Shown here: positions 53,059 to 60,209 of the stretch, one piece after another
Position numbering within the stretch: position 1 is the first letter of the stretch
How the letters are laid out: every line of letters begins with the position of its first letter
Notes under the pieces: model-generated
The model's database searches: none
Told to the model about the DNA's origin: nothing
Seen by the model: only the letters and a program-made list of their open reading frames with translations
Made by a program: the position numbers and the translations under genes
Assembly: GCA_003480425.1 (NCBI GenBank)
Contig: QUJA01000008.1
Location: forward strand, 1 to 64,000
Origin: Firmicutes bacterium AM31-12AC
Lineage (GTDB): Bacteria; Bacillota; Clostridia; Lachnospirales; Lachnospiraceae
DNA: 64,000 nucleotides
Reading direction: 5' to 3'

Positions 53059-53334
53059 CTAATCGAATTCGTAGTCTTCTGATTCATTTTGATAAACCAT
53101 GATCTTGATTGGCTTGCCATTGCTACTATCACTCTCAATGTGAATGATACCATTGAATTGCAAATAGTTATTGCCATCCGGATCGACCATTGTAAGACTC
53201 CCATCTTCTCTTTTATCTGACACTGAAATATTAATCGGCTCTAATGGTTCTGCTTTCTTTTCACTTCCACTGCAGCCTGCCAATCCAAGTGTAGCTGTAA
53301 ATATAAATAATCCTGCTATGATTTTAGTTTTCAT
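53059..53334 (-). CDS. Small lipoprotein
   Basis: A 91-residue protein with a lipoprotein signal peptide (MKTKIIAGLFIFTATLGLAGC) and lipobox LAGC, so it should be acylated and anchored on the outer face of the membrane. The mature part is a short beta-rich domain (DGSLTMVDPDGNNYLQF). Phage lipoproteins often change receptor access or block superinfection; not shown here. ATG at 53334 behind AAAAGGAG. Confidence 0.65.
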   Translation of the reverse strand: MKTKIIAGLFIFTATLGLAGCSGSEKKAEPLEPINISVSDKREDGSLTMVDPDGNNYLQFNGIIHIESDSSNGKPIKIMVYQNESEDYEFD

Positions 53335-53347
53335 TCTCTTACTCCTT

Positions 53348-53437
53348 TTAAACATGTGATATAATACCAGTACAAAGGTACCGACCGTCTTTTCTTGGCT
53401 TAAACAAACGGTACGGTCTCCCAAAGTTAAATATCAA
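53348..53437 (-). pseudogene. Truncated duplicate of the 5' end of 52481-52795
   Basis: The 29-codon frame beginning TTG-ATA-TTT (53437) reads IFNFGRPYRLFKPRKDGRYLC and stops at 53348. About 68 bp match the first part of 52481-52795 with only a few changes, including the junction motif. The copy lies before the lipoprotein gene and has no further domain. It is a recombination scar. Confidence 0.7.
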
Positions 53438-53458
53438 TCCTATAACATACTTTTTAAA

Positions 53459-53500
53459 ATAAAAGAGAAAAGACCCAGCTAAATTTAGCCGAGCCCTTAC
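53459..53500 (-). terminator. Terminator behind 53526-53714
   Basis: Minus strand GGGCTCGGCTAAATTTAGCTGGGTC hairpin followed by TTTTCTCTTTTATTTT. One of three similar dispersed hairpins (see 57240 and 59880). Confidence 0.7.
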
Positions 53501-53525
53501 TCTAATTAGCGACTATAATCAAATA

Positions 53526-53714
53526 TCAATCACCTGTATAGTTCCACAAGTTTCCATAAAATTCTCGTGCTTCCTTATATTCGTCGTCAGTAATCAATCC
53601 ATCATCCCTCGCTTTACCGAAAGCTTCTGCTAACGACATCTGCACAGGATAAGGATTATACATATCTTCGAATTTGTTATAAAGCTCGTTCCATTCCATT
53701 CTTGTCTTTGTCAT
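53526..53714 (-). CDS. Hypothetical early protein
   Basis: A 62-residue protein (RMEWNELYNKFEDMYNPYPV ... YKEAREFYGNLWNYTGD), acidic, aromatic-rich. RBS AAAGGAG. Downstream of the CGCGA-N15 element at 53742. Function unknown. Confidence 0.6.
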   Translation of the reverse strand: MTKTRMEWNELYNKFEDMYNPYPVQMSLAEAFGKARDDGLITDDEYKEAREFYGNLWNYTGD

Positions 53715-53741
53715 ACTTTTAATCTCCTTTCTGACTATTAG

Positions 53742-53767
53742 TCATAAAAAGGAACAGTTTTGTCGCG
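53742..53767 (-). promoter_or_regulatory. CGCGA-N15-TTATGA element ahead of 53526-53714
   Basis: Minus strand CGCGA, 15 bases, TTATGA; 28 bases before the start codon. Confidence 0.65.
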
Positions 53768-53835
53768 TAGAAAGAAAAGAAAAGGTCTAGTTTCATTATC
53801 ATCACTCCTAATTTTGAAATCTACGTTTCGATGGT

Positions 53836-54018
53836 TTAATTGTTTTCTTCCGTACTTCTTATGATTAATACATAGACCATAAATATTATGACGCAAGTGA
53901 TAAGAAATATATTGTCTATATAATTTAACTGTCCTGAAAACGCTACTCTTATTAAATTTCCCATTAGAAAAAATAAAAATGCTTCACAAATTTTTTTAAT
54001 TAATTTTATATGTTTCAT
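53836..54018 (-). CDS. Membrane protein with two helices
   Basis: A 60-residue protein with hydrophobic segments at about 9-26 and 35-53 and short charged ends. GAGG before the start. Function unknown. Confidence 0.5.
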   Translation of the reverse strand: MKHIKLIKKICEAFLFFLMGNLIRVAFSGQLNYIDNIFLITCVIIFMVYVLIIRSTEENN

Positions 54019-54046
54019 AATATTTCCTCTCTAAATTATCGTTTTA

Positions 54047-54158
54047 TCAAAATTTATACTTTGCAACCGCATCTTCCCAATTGCCAATGATACAGATTTT
54101 GTCAATTTCTTCAGCAATTTGCTCTATTTGTTTTACCGTCCAGTTTAATATTAGTCAT
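54047..54158 (-). pseudogene. Possible frameshifted small gene
   Basis: From an ATG at 54158, MTNIK is followed in another frame by WTVKQIEQIAEEIDKICIIG and WEDAVAKYKF with a stop at 54047. One A less in ATTAAAC would join them (36 residues). The evidence is only the good helical coding of the second half. The ATG lies in the end of 54151-54810. Confidence 0.35.
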
Positions 54159-54810
54159 TTGGTTTCTCCTCTCCTGTAATTAACTCTGAATATGGTAAAG
54201 TCTCAATCCACTTACAGAACTCCTGCCACTCATCAAGTTTGTGATTCTTCCTGCTGTGATACATATTTGCTAGAACCTCATAGTTTAACATTACGTTTGC
54301 TGTAAGATGAAAACCCATTGGTAGTAATTCAATAATCGCTCTCCAATATTTCTTTTCTTTAGTCTCATTAAACATTTTTGCAAGCCATGTTAACGTAGCT
54401 CGCACTGTATCAAATGTTTTAACTGCTACTTCACCAACCTCGTCAATTCCTTCATGATCGAAGGAATCCAGCTCGAATCCCATAATATGAATCTTGTGCA
54501 TTTTTGAGCAGCTATTTCTTACGGTTCCAACCTTGTAAGTATCAAATTCAGCCCACCAAGTATGACCTGCAGTGATTCTCACATACACCGGCATCATCCT
54601 CATGAACTTTCTATGATCTGTACCCGCTTTTGCTAACCGCTGCATAAGAGAGTAGTCGTTGTTACCAATTGTCATATTTTCCAGACTATACAAATCGGGG
54701 TCAGTCTCTGTATCACTCTTATTCCATGAATTCATAGGGTTTCTCATACCCTGAATAACGAATTCCATCTGCTCTGGACTTACCAAAACTACATTTTCTA
54801 ATTTAATCAT
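54151..54810 (-). CDS. Hypothetical phage protein (possibly a distant ThyX-like fold)
   Basis: A 219-residue protein with the striking block HTWWAEFDTYKVGTVRNS, also found in related clostridial phage proteins, and a helical C-terminal half. The positions of an aromatic/charged core after a Met-rich stretch recall thymidylate synthase ThyX, but the RHRxxSxNExSxR signature is missing, so catalysis is unlikely. Function not known. Confidence 0.55.
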   Translation of the reverse strand: MIKLENVVLVSPEQMEFVIQGMRNPMNSWNKSDTETDPDLYSLENMTIGNNDYSLMQRLAKAGTDHRKFMRMMPVYVRITAGHTWWAEFDTYKVGTVRNSCSKMHKIHIMGFELDSFDHEGIDEVGEVAVKTFDTVRATLTWLAKMFNETKEKKYWRAIIELLPMGFHLTANVMLNYEVLANMYHSRKNHKLDEWQEFCKWIETLPYSELITGEEKPND

Positions 54811-55198
54811 TTATCTTATCCTTCCTAGGCCATGCCTCTAAATATGGGCAATCTGCACACATTTCGGATAAAAGCCCATTTTCATCTTCTATTCCTGCAC
54901 ATTTTACAAAAACTGAATAACCGGTGTCTTCCTTATTTAAATAGCATCTATCGTACTCGGACAGTTGAATAGTTAACAAATAGAGTTGCTTTGTAAGAGC
55001 CTCATACTGCATTTCTGTTTCATGAATACTTTTATCAACGGCAATATGGTTACATATAGCAATACCACCAAATATAACTCCCATGAATAGACCAACTGTC
55101 AAACAGGTTACTGCCAATCCGAATAGTACTTCGCTATACAGAATATCTGCCACTAATAGCACAGTACAACCCATAATTAATAATACTACAGTTATCAA
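54803..55198 (-). CDS. Two-helix membrane protein with cysteine-rich end
   Basis: A 131-residue protein with hydrophobic segments at about 2-20 and 24-48 (VTCLTVGLFMGVIFGGIAIC), a coiled stretch, and a C-terminal CYLNKEDTGYSVFVKC ... LSEMCADCPYLE that parallels 39517-39714. Probably a membrane anchor for this soluble Cys module. Function unknown. Confidence 0.55.
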   Translation of the reverse strand: MITVVLLIMGCTVLLVADILYSEVLFGLAVTCLTVGLFMGVIFGGIAICNHIAVDKSIHETEMQYEALTKQLYLLTIQLSEYDRCYLNKEDTGYSVFVKCAGIEDENGLLSEMCADCPYLEAWPRKDKIND

Positions 55199-55209
55199 AA
55201 CCTAAATCA

Positions 55210-55488
55210 TTATGCTTCCTCCAACTCGCCAAATATCTTTTCATATGTATCAATATCAAAATTCATTAACATGTTTTTAGCCTCATCTTCAGTCAATACT
55301 TTAGCCCAAACACTATAATTAGCCTTATACGTCAAAAGCCAACGTCCTCTACTACTTTTAAATAAGTTTACATCTCTAGCAGGTAGATAATAATTACCAA
55401 GATTACTTTTCCATTGATACTGACATTTGGTAGATATACACTCCATTTTATCAGTGTCATACTTTAAATTGTTAATTACAAATACCAT
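55210..55488 (-). CDS. Small early protein, paralogue of 46624-46878
   Basis: A 92-residue protein with the same start (MVFVINNLKYDTDKMECISTKC) and end (YEKIFGELEEA) as 46624-46878 but a longer middle. Function unknown. A degenerate CGCGA-N15-like element (CAACG on plus strand) lies 28 bases upstream. Confidence 0.6.
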   Translation of the reverse strand: MVFVINNLKYDTDKMECISTKCQYQWKSNLGNYYLPARDVNLFKSSRGRWLLTYKANYSVWAKVLTEDEAKNMLMNFDIDTYEKIFGELEEA

Positions 55489-55527
55489 GTAAATCTCCTT
55501 TCGTTACACTATCTATCATAAAAGTAT

Positions 55528-56262
55528 TTATTTTACCAACGTGAACTCAAGACGAACGCCATAAGAGTTCGAAGCGTCGTTGCAATTCGCATAACCATAG
55601 TAGCTGACATAGGCAAAGATAGCCGAAGAAATTTCTCGCTTGGTAGAATTTCGTAACCATCCCCATTCGTAATCATTATCCAGATATGCAACTCTGTTAC
55701 GTCTTTCTTTCATAAGCGGTAACTGCTCGTCATTATCTCTCACAAAAGTTTTACGACACCATTCGTCATCCCAGCCGAACACCTGTCCAACAGTCGGAAT
55801 CGTGAGATTTTTAACTCTACCTTTTAACTCTTCTGGAAAAGCATCATATACGGATGTTTCAAGCCATTCCTGTAACCCATACATAGGTTTTGATGCAATG
55901 TATTCATCTGTGATAAATAAGATTTCATTTGCTGTAACTCTATGAGCTGTTGCCATAAAAGAGCCAAGTCCTTTCAACTCTATGCAAAGTTTATCACCCA
56001 TTTTAATATCTTTAATATTGAACTCTGGAAGCTGATACAAATCATCAACACTATCCATATATTTTTTATAAATATCTTGGATTCCTATCTCTTCAGTAAG
56101 TTTCGCAACATTAAACTTAGCCTCGTCTACTTTAATAACAGCTATAGCGTATGTAAGTACATCTACGAGATCGTTATGAGTATGCTTAGTATTCGCCATT
56201 TTATTTAAAAGCTCAGCTAATTCTGTCATTTCTAATATTTTGTCATTGTTAAATTTATTCAT
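55528..56262 (-). CDS. DUF6273-like protein
   Basis: A 244-residue protein. An N-terminal helical part is followed by a domain with WLRNSTKREISSAIFAYVSYYGY and ASNSYGVRLEFTLV, the pattern of DUF6273, which is a small adhesive or carbohydrate-related domain of unknown activity found in clostridial proteins. RBS AGGATACAAG. Function unknown. Confidence 0.6.
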   Translation of the reverse strand: MNKFNNDKILEMTELAELLNKMANTKHTHNDLVDVLTYAIAVIKVDEAKFNVAKLTEEIGIQDIYKKYMDSVDDLYQLPEFNIKDIKMGDKLCIELKGLGSFMATAHRVTANEILFITDEYIASKPMYGLQEWLETSVYDAFPEELKGRVKNLTIPTVGQVFGWDDEWCRKTFVRDNDEQLPLMKERRNRVAYLDNDYEWGWLRNSTKREISSAIFAYVSYYGYANCNDASNSYGVRLEFTLVK

Positions 56263-56301
56263 CTTGTATCCTCCAACTACCTAGTTTGTTTTAAAATGAA
56301 T

Positions 56302-56472
56302 TTATTTTTTACACTGTGGACATGTTACGAATTTTTTATATGGTTTTTTGTCACCATACATGATTCCTACATTTACTTCAGTTTCAATATCTTCTTCTTC
56401 AAAAGAAAATATACATCCACAACGCTCACAATGTTTCTCCTGTATAGTCCCTGATTTAATAATCTTAATCAT
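56302..56472 (-). CDS. Small zinc-ribbon protein
   Basis: A 56-residue protein with HCERCGCIF near 14-22 and TCPQCKK at the end, a two-knuckle zinc ribbon, with an acidic loop between. It overlaps the preceding gene by 8 bases. Function unknown. Confidence 0.55.
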   Translation of the reverse strand: MIKIIKSGTIQEKHCERCGCIFSFEEEDIETEVNVGIMYGDKKPYKKFVTCPQCKK

Positions 56473-56851
56473 TCTTTTTACACCTTTCTTTAAAATCTTT
56501 AGCTAACATTTTTAAGTTTTCTAATAACTCCTGAGGTGACGTACGTTCCGTATAGAACCAATAATTATCTGATATCTGTTTGGTATCTGGATCAATAAAA
56601 AAGAAAGCTAATCCCGATCCAAGAGGAGCTCTCTTCATACACAAATGCAGCCCATATTCTATTGCTATAAGTTCAAAAGTGCATAAAAAATCATAAGCGC
56701 ATAAATCACGATTCTTATATTCGAGCACTACATACCCATCGTCAATATGTATATTATCTAAGCTGTATCGTGCAAAACCATCACTGACATAAACTGGATC
56801 ATAGCCATTGTTCGCACCGTTAAGCCCATCTTTTAAGTCATCAACTGTCAT
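56465..56851 (-). CDS. Hypothetical early protein
   Basis: A 128-residue alpha/beta protein (VYVSDGFARYSLDNIHIDDGYVVLEYKNRDLCAYDF). ATG at 56851 behind GGTGGAG. No family recognised. Confidence 0.6.
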   Translation of the reverse strand: MTVDDLKDGLNGANNGYDPVYVSDGFARYSLDNIHIDDGYVVLEYKNRDLCAYDFLCTFELIAIEYGLHLCMKRAPLGSGLAFFFIDPDTKQISDNYWFYTERTSPQELLENLKMLAKDFKERCKKND

Positions 56852-56883
56852 TTTCACTCCACCTTTCTTTAAAAATAAAAATC

Positions 56884-57129
56884 TTAGTCTGACTCCTTTT
56901 TCGGTAATAAATGTTTACTCTTCAGATATTCTGTAACCTGCTTTTCGACTTTCTTATCCCAATCTTTACGTAAATTGATGTAAATGTGAAAAACTGTTAG
57001 ATTTTTAAACTGTTCAATTTGTATCAAATATGTACATTTCAATTCTGAGTATATCCATTCAGACACCGCCTCTAAAGCCTGTAAATTAGTCACTGTAATT
57101 ACAAAAAACTTATCTATTCTTTTAAACAT
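56884..57129 (-). CDS. Hypothetical early protein
   Basis: An 81-residue protein (KFFVITVTNLQALEAVSEWIY ... KVEKQVTEYLKSK). ATG at 57129 behind GGAGG; the frame is open to 57162. Function unknown. Confidence 0.55.
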   Translation of the reverse strand: MFKRIDKFFVITVTNLQALEAVSEWIYSELKCTYLIQIEQFKNLTVFHIYINLRKDWDKKVEKQVTEYLKSKHLLPKKESD

Positions 57130-57167
57130 AAATACCTCCATACTAGAAACTAGATACGCCACAAAAA

Positions 57168-57195
57168 AAAGAAAGAGCCACTAATGGCCCAATCT
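57168..57195 (-). terminator. Terminator near 57170
   Basis: Minus strand GGGCCATTAGTGGCTC hairpin with TTTCTTTTTTTT behind. Confidence 0.6.
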
Positions 57196-57235
57196 ATTCA
57201 ATACGTAAAAATGATTGATACCAGTTTTAATCACG

Positions 57236-57276
57236 AGAAAGAAAAAAGAGACTCAGCTAAATATAGCCAAGACTCC
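57236..57276 (-). terminator. Terminator behind 57284-57496
   Basis: Minus strand GAGTCTTGGCTATATTTAGCTGAGTC hairpin followed by TCTTTTTTCTTTC; close kin of the hairpins at 53459 and 59880. Confidence 0.65.
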
Positions 57277-57283
57277 CATCCTG

Positions 57284-57496
57284 TTAAAAACCAATTGCTT
57301 TATATCCTTGAATAAATGCTACTGCCAGTTCACGATTACGCCACATCTCCTTTCTGATCAGCTCATTATAGTATAGTGCCTTGTTAGCGTCATTTAACAT
57401 TTTTTTATTATTTGTTAATTCAGCCATCAACCTACCTTCCTCTAAAAAATCGTTGACCTCTTTAAGTTTTATGTAAGCTTTAACCCGTTCAAACAT
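57284..57496 (-). CDS. Small helical early protein
   Basis: A 70-residue protein (MFERVKAYIKLKEVNDFLEEG) that starts like 39517-39714 (MFEKIKAMI). ATG at 57496 after GGAGG. Downstream of the CGCGA-N15 element at 57525. Function unknown. Confidence 0.55.
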   Translation of the reverse strand: MFERVKAYIKLKEVNDFLEEGRLMAELTNNKKMLNDANKALYYNELIRKEMWRNRELAVAFIQGYKAIGF

Positions 57497-57524
57497 ACGT
57501 ATCATATCCTCCTTTTGTTTTTAG

Positions 57525-57550
57525 TCATAAAAGAGTATGTTTTAATCGCG
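57525..57550 (-). promoter_or_regulatory. CGCGA-N15-TTATGA element ahead of 57284-57496
   Basis: Minus strand CGCGA, 15 bases, TTATGA; 29 bases before the start codon. Overlaps no gene. Confidence 0.65.
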
Positions 57551-57552
57551 AA

Positions 57553-57774
57553 TCACTTTTTAAGACCGAGGCTGTCAAGTATACGGTATATTAAGTTTGA
57601 AACATAAGCCTCTTTGTCTACCACATTATCAAGCTCTTGATGATAAATTGAAAACTGTAAACCTCTCTTCGTGCTTGGAGCAAACGCGCGAATAATAATC
57701 ACCTCAGGATCATCACTCGGTTCAAACGTAATAGAAAGATTATACTTTTTACACAAGTCCATACATTCTAACAT
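57553..57774 (-). CDS. Hypothetical early protein
   Basis: A 73-residue protein (LECMDLCKKYNLSITFEPSDD ... LIYRILDSLGLKK). The start ATG follows GGTGG-TTGATATTT. No family recognised. Confidence 0.55.
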   Translation of the reverse strand: MLECMDLCKKYNLSITFEPSDDPEVIIIRAFAPSTKRGLQFSIYHQELDNVVDKEAYVSNLIYRILDSLGLKK

Positions 57775-57779
57775 AAATA

Positions 57780-57950
57780 TCAACCACCTATTCCTTTCCT
57801 CAAATCATCGTGAACATATTTACATGCGTGCTCGTTTTCACAACAAACGATAGTAATATGTTCACGGAAACAATCGTAACCTTTATCTGAAATAATCGGT
57901 TTAAAATGAGGGCAGCTTTGGCAATAAGATTCTATACTTAATTTAATCAT
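57780..57950 (-). CDS. Small zinc-ribbon protein, paralogue of 58103-58273
   Basis: A 56-residue protein (MIKLSIESYCQSCPHFKP ... CCENEHACKYVHDD) with CxxC and a second cysteine group, parallel to the gene two places upstream. GGAGG before the start. Function unknown. Confidence 0.6.
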   Translation of the reverse strand: MIKLSIESYCQSCPHFKPIISDKGYDCFREHITIVCCENEHACKYVHDDLRKGIGG

Positions 57951-57965
57951 CTAATGTTCCTCCAT

Positions 57966-58084
57966 TCAAAAAACATATGCTAATCCGTACATAAATGTGC
58001 ACAATATGATAATCCAATACGATTTAATACCAATGACTGTATAATCATTAATATACTGGTATACACTACTTTAAATAACTTCAT
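57966..58084 (-). pseudogene. Possible frameshifted membrane peptide
   Basis: ATG at 58084 opens MKLFKVVYTS; in another frame NDYTVIGIKSYWIIILCTFM and YGLAYVF with a stop at 57966 continue a hydrophobic peptide of about 39 residues. One base added after ACCAG would join them. The hydrophobic coding pattern is the only support. Confidence 0.35.
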
Positions 58085-58102
58085 TATTTTTTTTACCAAC
58101 CT

Positions 58103-58273
58103 TTAATACGAATTGTCTTTTACAGTGTCGTGAACGTATCGACATGAAAATAACCTCTCGCACCGAATACGTGTGGTACGCTTACTATTATCAGAATCGT
58201 AATCCCTATAACAAACAACAGGTTCGAAATATTCGCAATTATCACAATAACGCTCAACTTCTAATTCAATCAT
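58103..58273 (-). CDS. Small zinc-ribbon protein, paralogue of 57780-57950
   Basis: A 56-residue protein (MIELEVERYCDNCEYFEPV ... RCERLFSCRYVHD) with the same Cys spacing and VHD end as 57780-57950. Tandem duplication. Function unknown. Confidence 0.6.
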   Translation of the reverse strand: MIELEVERYCDNCEYFEPVVCYRDYDSDNSKRTTRIRCERLFSCRYVHDTVKDNSY

Positions 58274-58435
58274 TTAGCTCACCTCTTTTACAATACCTAA
58301 AAATCTTACAGTTTCATCTCTGAGACACACCCAGTATCTTTTTCCTTTGTAAATAACTTCATCACCATCATAGTTATAATCCTTATCAGGTTCAGAAGCG
58401 TATGCTAATATCATTATTTTCGTAGTATTATTCAT
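58274..58435 (-). CDS. Hypothetical early protein
   Basis: A 53-residue protein (MNNTTKIMILAYASEPDKDY ... KGKRYWVCLRDE). ATG at 58435 behind GAGGAG, overlapping the upstream gene end. Function unknown. Confidence 0.55.
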   Translation of the reverse strand: MNNTTKIMILAYASEPDKDYNYDGDEVIYKGKRYWVCLRDETVRFLGIVKEVS

Positions 58436-58712
58436 TATTCCGATTCTCCTCATCAATAAATGGTTTAAGTCTTTCATAAATCTCAGGTGATACAATATTC
58501 TTATAGCTCCAGTCAAATATGTTTAGGAAACTATAAAAATAGTTTTTCATACAAGTATAATGTATTATTGAAACAGAGCACCCTTTCTCAATGACATCAA
58601 TATTGTGCCTATGAATAGCGTTGATAATTATCATCTGATTTTTATAAGTATTTTTATTTTTTAAATCTACAATAATAGCCATAATAGACAAAACAATTAC
58701 AATATATAACAT
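58428..58712 (-). CDS. Small membrane-anchored early protein
   Basis: A 94-residue protein with an N-terminal hydrophobic helix (LYIVIVLSIMAIIVDL) and a soluble rest containing three cysteines and many aromatics. ATG at 58712 behind AGGTG. Function unknown. Confidence 0.5.
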   Translation of the reverse strand: MLYIVIVLSIMAIIVDLKNKNTYKNQMIIINAIHRHNIDVIEKGCSVSIIHYTCMKNYFYSFLNIFDWSYKNIVSPEIYERLKPFIDEENRNNE

Positions 58713-58722
58713 TTTTTGACAC

Positions 58723-59331
58723 CTACGCTGAGAGAAGGTCTTTAATATCCTCAAGCAGCTCCTCTTTATCGCCTTTTGCTTTCTTATCTTTTTGAACAGC
58801 CGCATCTAAAGCATCCTTAGCTCTAAGTACCTTATCTTTGTTAGTGAATAATGTATCGATGGCTTCGTACTTAGCAATAGCATCATCACGTTTCTCGTCG
58901 GCAGCCTCGATCTTTTTAAGACATTCTTCGCGAATACGATTAATCTCTTCTTTACATTCCAGACGAACCTGTACAACTTCTGCCTCAGCGTTCTTTCTAA
59001 TACAATCTGCTTCTTTACGTACGTCATCATTAGCCTTAGCTACACGATCTGCGTGGAATTTAGCGAAAGTCTCTTGATCCATCTCATTGAGTCTCCTGGT
59101 ATATGCTTCTTTAGATTCAATATCAACCTTAGCCAGTTCTTCGCGCATCTTAATATCTTTAATACGCTCTTCCTCAGCAATACGATCAAGTTTAGTTTGA
59201 TGAATTTTCTTCTCTTCTTTACGCTCGATATGACCAGCCACCCAATAACATCCAACTCCAGATGTGAAAATGGTTCCACCAATAACCATCATCCATTTAC
59301 CAATTTCTTTGATTTTTTCAGTGTTCATCAT
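58723..59331 (-). CDS. Membrane-anchored coiled-coil protein
   Basis: A 202-residue protein with one N-terminal membrane helix (WMMVIGGTIFTSGVGCYWVAG) and a long charged coiled coil (residues about 45-185) rich in K and E, ending DIKDLLSA. A membrane-tethered rod; the function is unknown. RBS AGGAG. Confidence 0.6.
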   Translation of the reverse strand: MMNTEKIKEIGKWMMVIGGTIFTSGVGCYWVAGHIERKEEKKIHQTKLDRIAEEERIKDIKMREELAKVDIESKEAYTRRLNEMDQETFAKFHADRVAKANDDVRKEADCIRKNAEAEVVQVRLECKEEINRIREECLKKIEAADEKRDDAIAKYEAIDTLFTNKDKVLRAKDALDAAVQKDKKAKGDKEELLEDIKDLLSA

Positions 59332-59335
59332 TGAT

Positions 59336-59515
59336 TTATCTCCTTTTTATTCCGTTATTTTTAAGCATCAACTCAAGGTCATTGATAATCTCCTGCTGAC
59401 GATTCACAATCCCAATAAGCTCGTTAACTTTAATAACAACTAACTTGTCAGTATGTCCATATTCATCGGCTACATACCATTCTTTGTTTAAGCGTTTTAC
59501 TTTTCTTTTAGACAT
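59336..59515 (-). CDS. Small early protein with coiled-coil end
   Basis: A 59-residue protein (MSKRKVKRLNKEWYVADEYG ... QQEIINDLELMLKNNGI). RBS AAAGGAG before the ATG. Function unknown. Confidence 0.6.
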   Translation of the reverse strand: MSKRKVKRLNKEWYVADEYGHTDKLVVIKVNELIGIVNRQQEIINDLELMLKNNGIKRR

Positions 59516-59529
59516 GTCTACTCCTTTCT

Positions 59530-59853
59530 TTATAAGTCATAATCAGTCATACAGTCTGAATACCCCATAGAATACGTATAGTTTAACAACAATATCATTT
59601 CAGCCACACTAATATTACCTATTTTCTGTTCCCTTATCGATTTGATGTCTGATGTTACTGCTTCTTTAAATACTGCCTGATCATAAAATTTATTTATAAA
59701 TTCGTTAACGACATAAGCCATAAAAGCATCGTCAGGTTCTCCACAATGTCTTCTCCCACTGTGAATATAACTTGCATCAATATTAAATACATCCGTTTTG
59801 AGCTTTGCTACTGTAATTCCCTTAATACTTATAGGTTGTTTAATATCTATCAT
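59530..59853 (-). CDS. Hypothetical early protein
   Basis: A 107-residue protein (IDIKQPISIKGITVAKLKTD ... LLNYTYSMGYSDCM). Mixed alpha/beta, no motif. RBS GAAGGGAG. Function unknown. Confidence 0.55.
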   Translation of the reverse strand: MIDIKQPISIKGITVAKLKTDVFNIDASYIHSGRRHCGEPDDAFMAYVVNEFINKFYDQAVFKEAVTSDIKSIREQKIGNISVAEMILLLNYTYSMGYSDCMTDYDL

Positions 59854-59876
59854 ACTTACTCCCTTCTGAAAACATA

Positions 59877-59922
59877 AAAGAAAAAGAGTCCTGACTAAAT
59901 ATAGCCAAGACCCTCTGTCTGG
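59877..59922 (-). terminator. Terminator behind 59937-60173
   Basis: Minus strand AGGGTCTTGGCTATATTTAGTCAGGACTC hairpin followed by TTTTTCTTTT; related to the hairpins at 53459 and 57236. Confidence 0.65.
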
Positions 59923-59936
59923 TTACTTAATAACCC

Positions 59937-60173
59937 TTACTTCTCTTCTTCTGAGACACCCGGACTGTCATCCGATTCGTATTTCCAACCTTTTCTTTTG
60001 GCCCTGTCACTTTCAAGTTCGTTGGCTGTACAATTTAAAATTTTCGCAAGTCCCGCCCACACAAACGTGTCGATAGTATTAGCTACTGCTTTTCCCATAC
60101 ACAACCCGAACCCAACAGCGAAAGCTGCCTTTCTTAATCCTTTTGTGTTCAATACTACGTCATATTTTTCCAT
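59937..60173 (-). CDS. Membrane-associated early protein
   Basis: A 78-residue protein with a hydrophobic helix (AAFAVGFGLCMGKAVANTI) and an acidic C-terminal end (DDSPGVSEEEK). It follows a CGCGA-N15 element. Function unknown. Confidence 0.55.
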   Translation of the reverse strand: MEKYDVVLNTKGLRKAAFAVGFGLCMGKAVANTIDTFVWAGLAKILNCTANELESDRAKRKGWKYESDDSPGVSEEEK

Positions 60174-60209
60174 GACTTTCTCCCTTCGTATTTCGAAAAA
60201 TATAGATTT

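Noticed and set aside
55516..55541. Eleventh CGCGA-N15-TTATGA element
   Set aside because: The TTATGA half and spacing fit, but the first half is CGTTG, too far from CGCGA to count firmly; kept only as a weak possibility.
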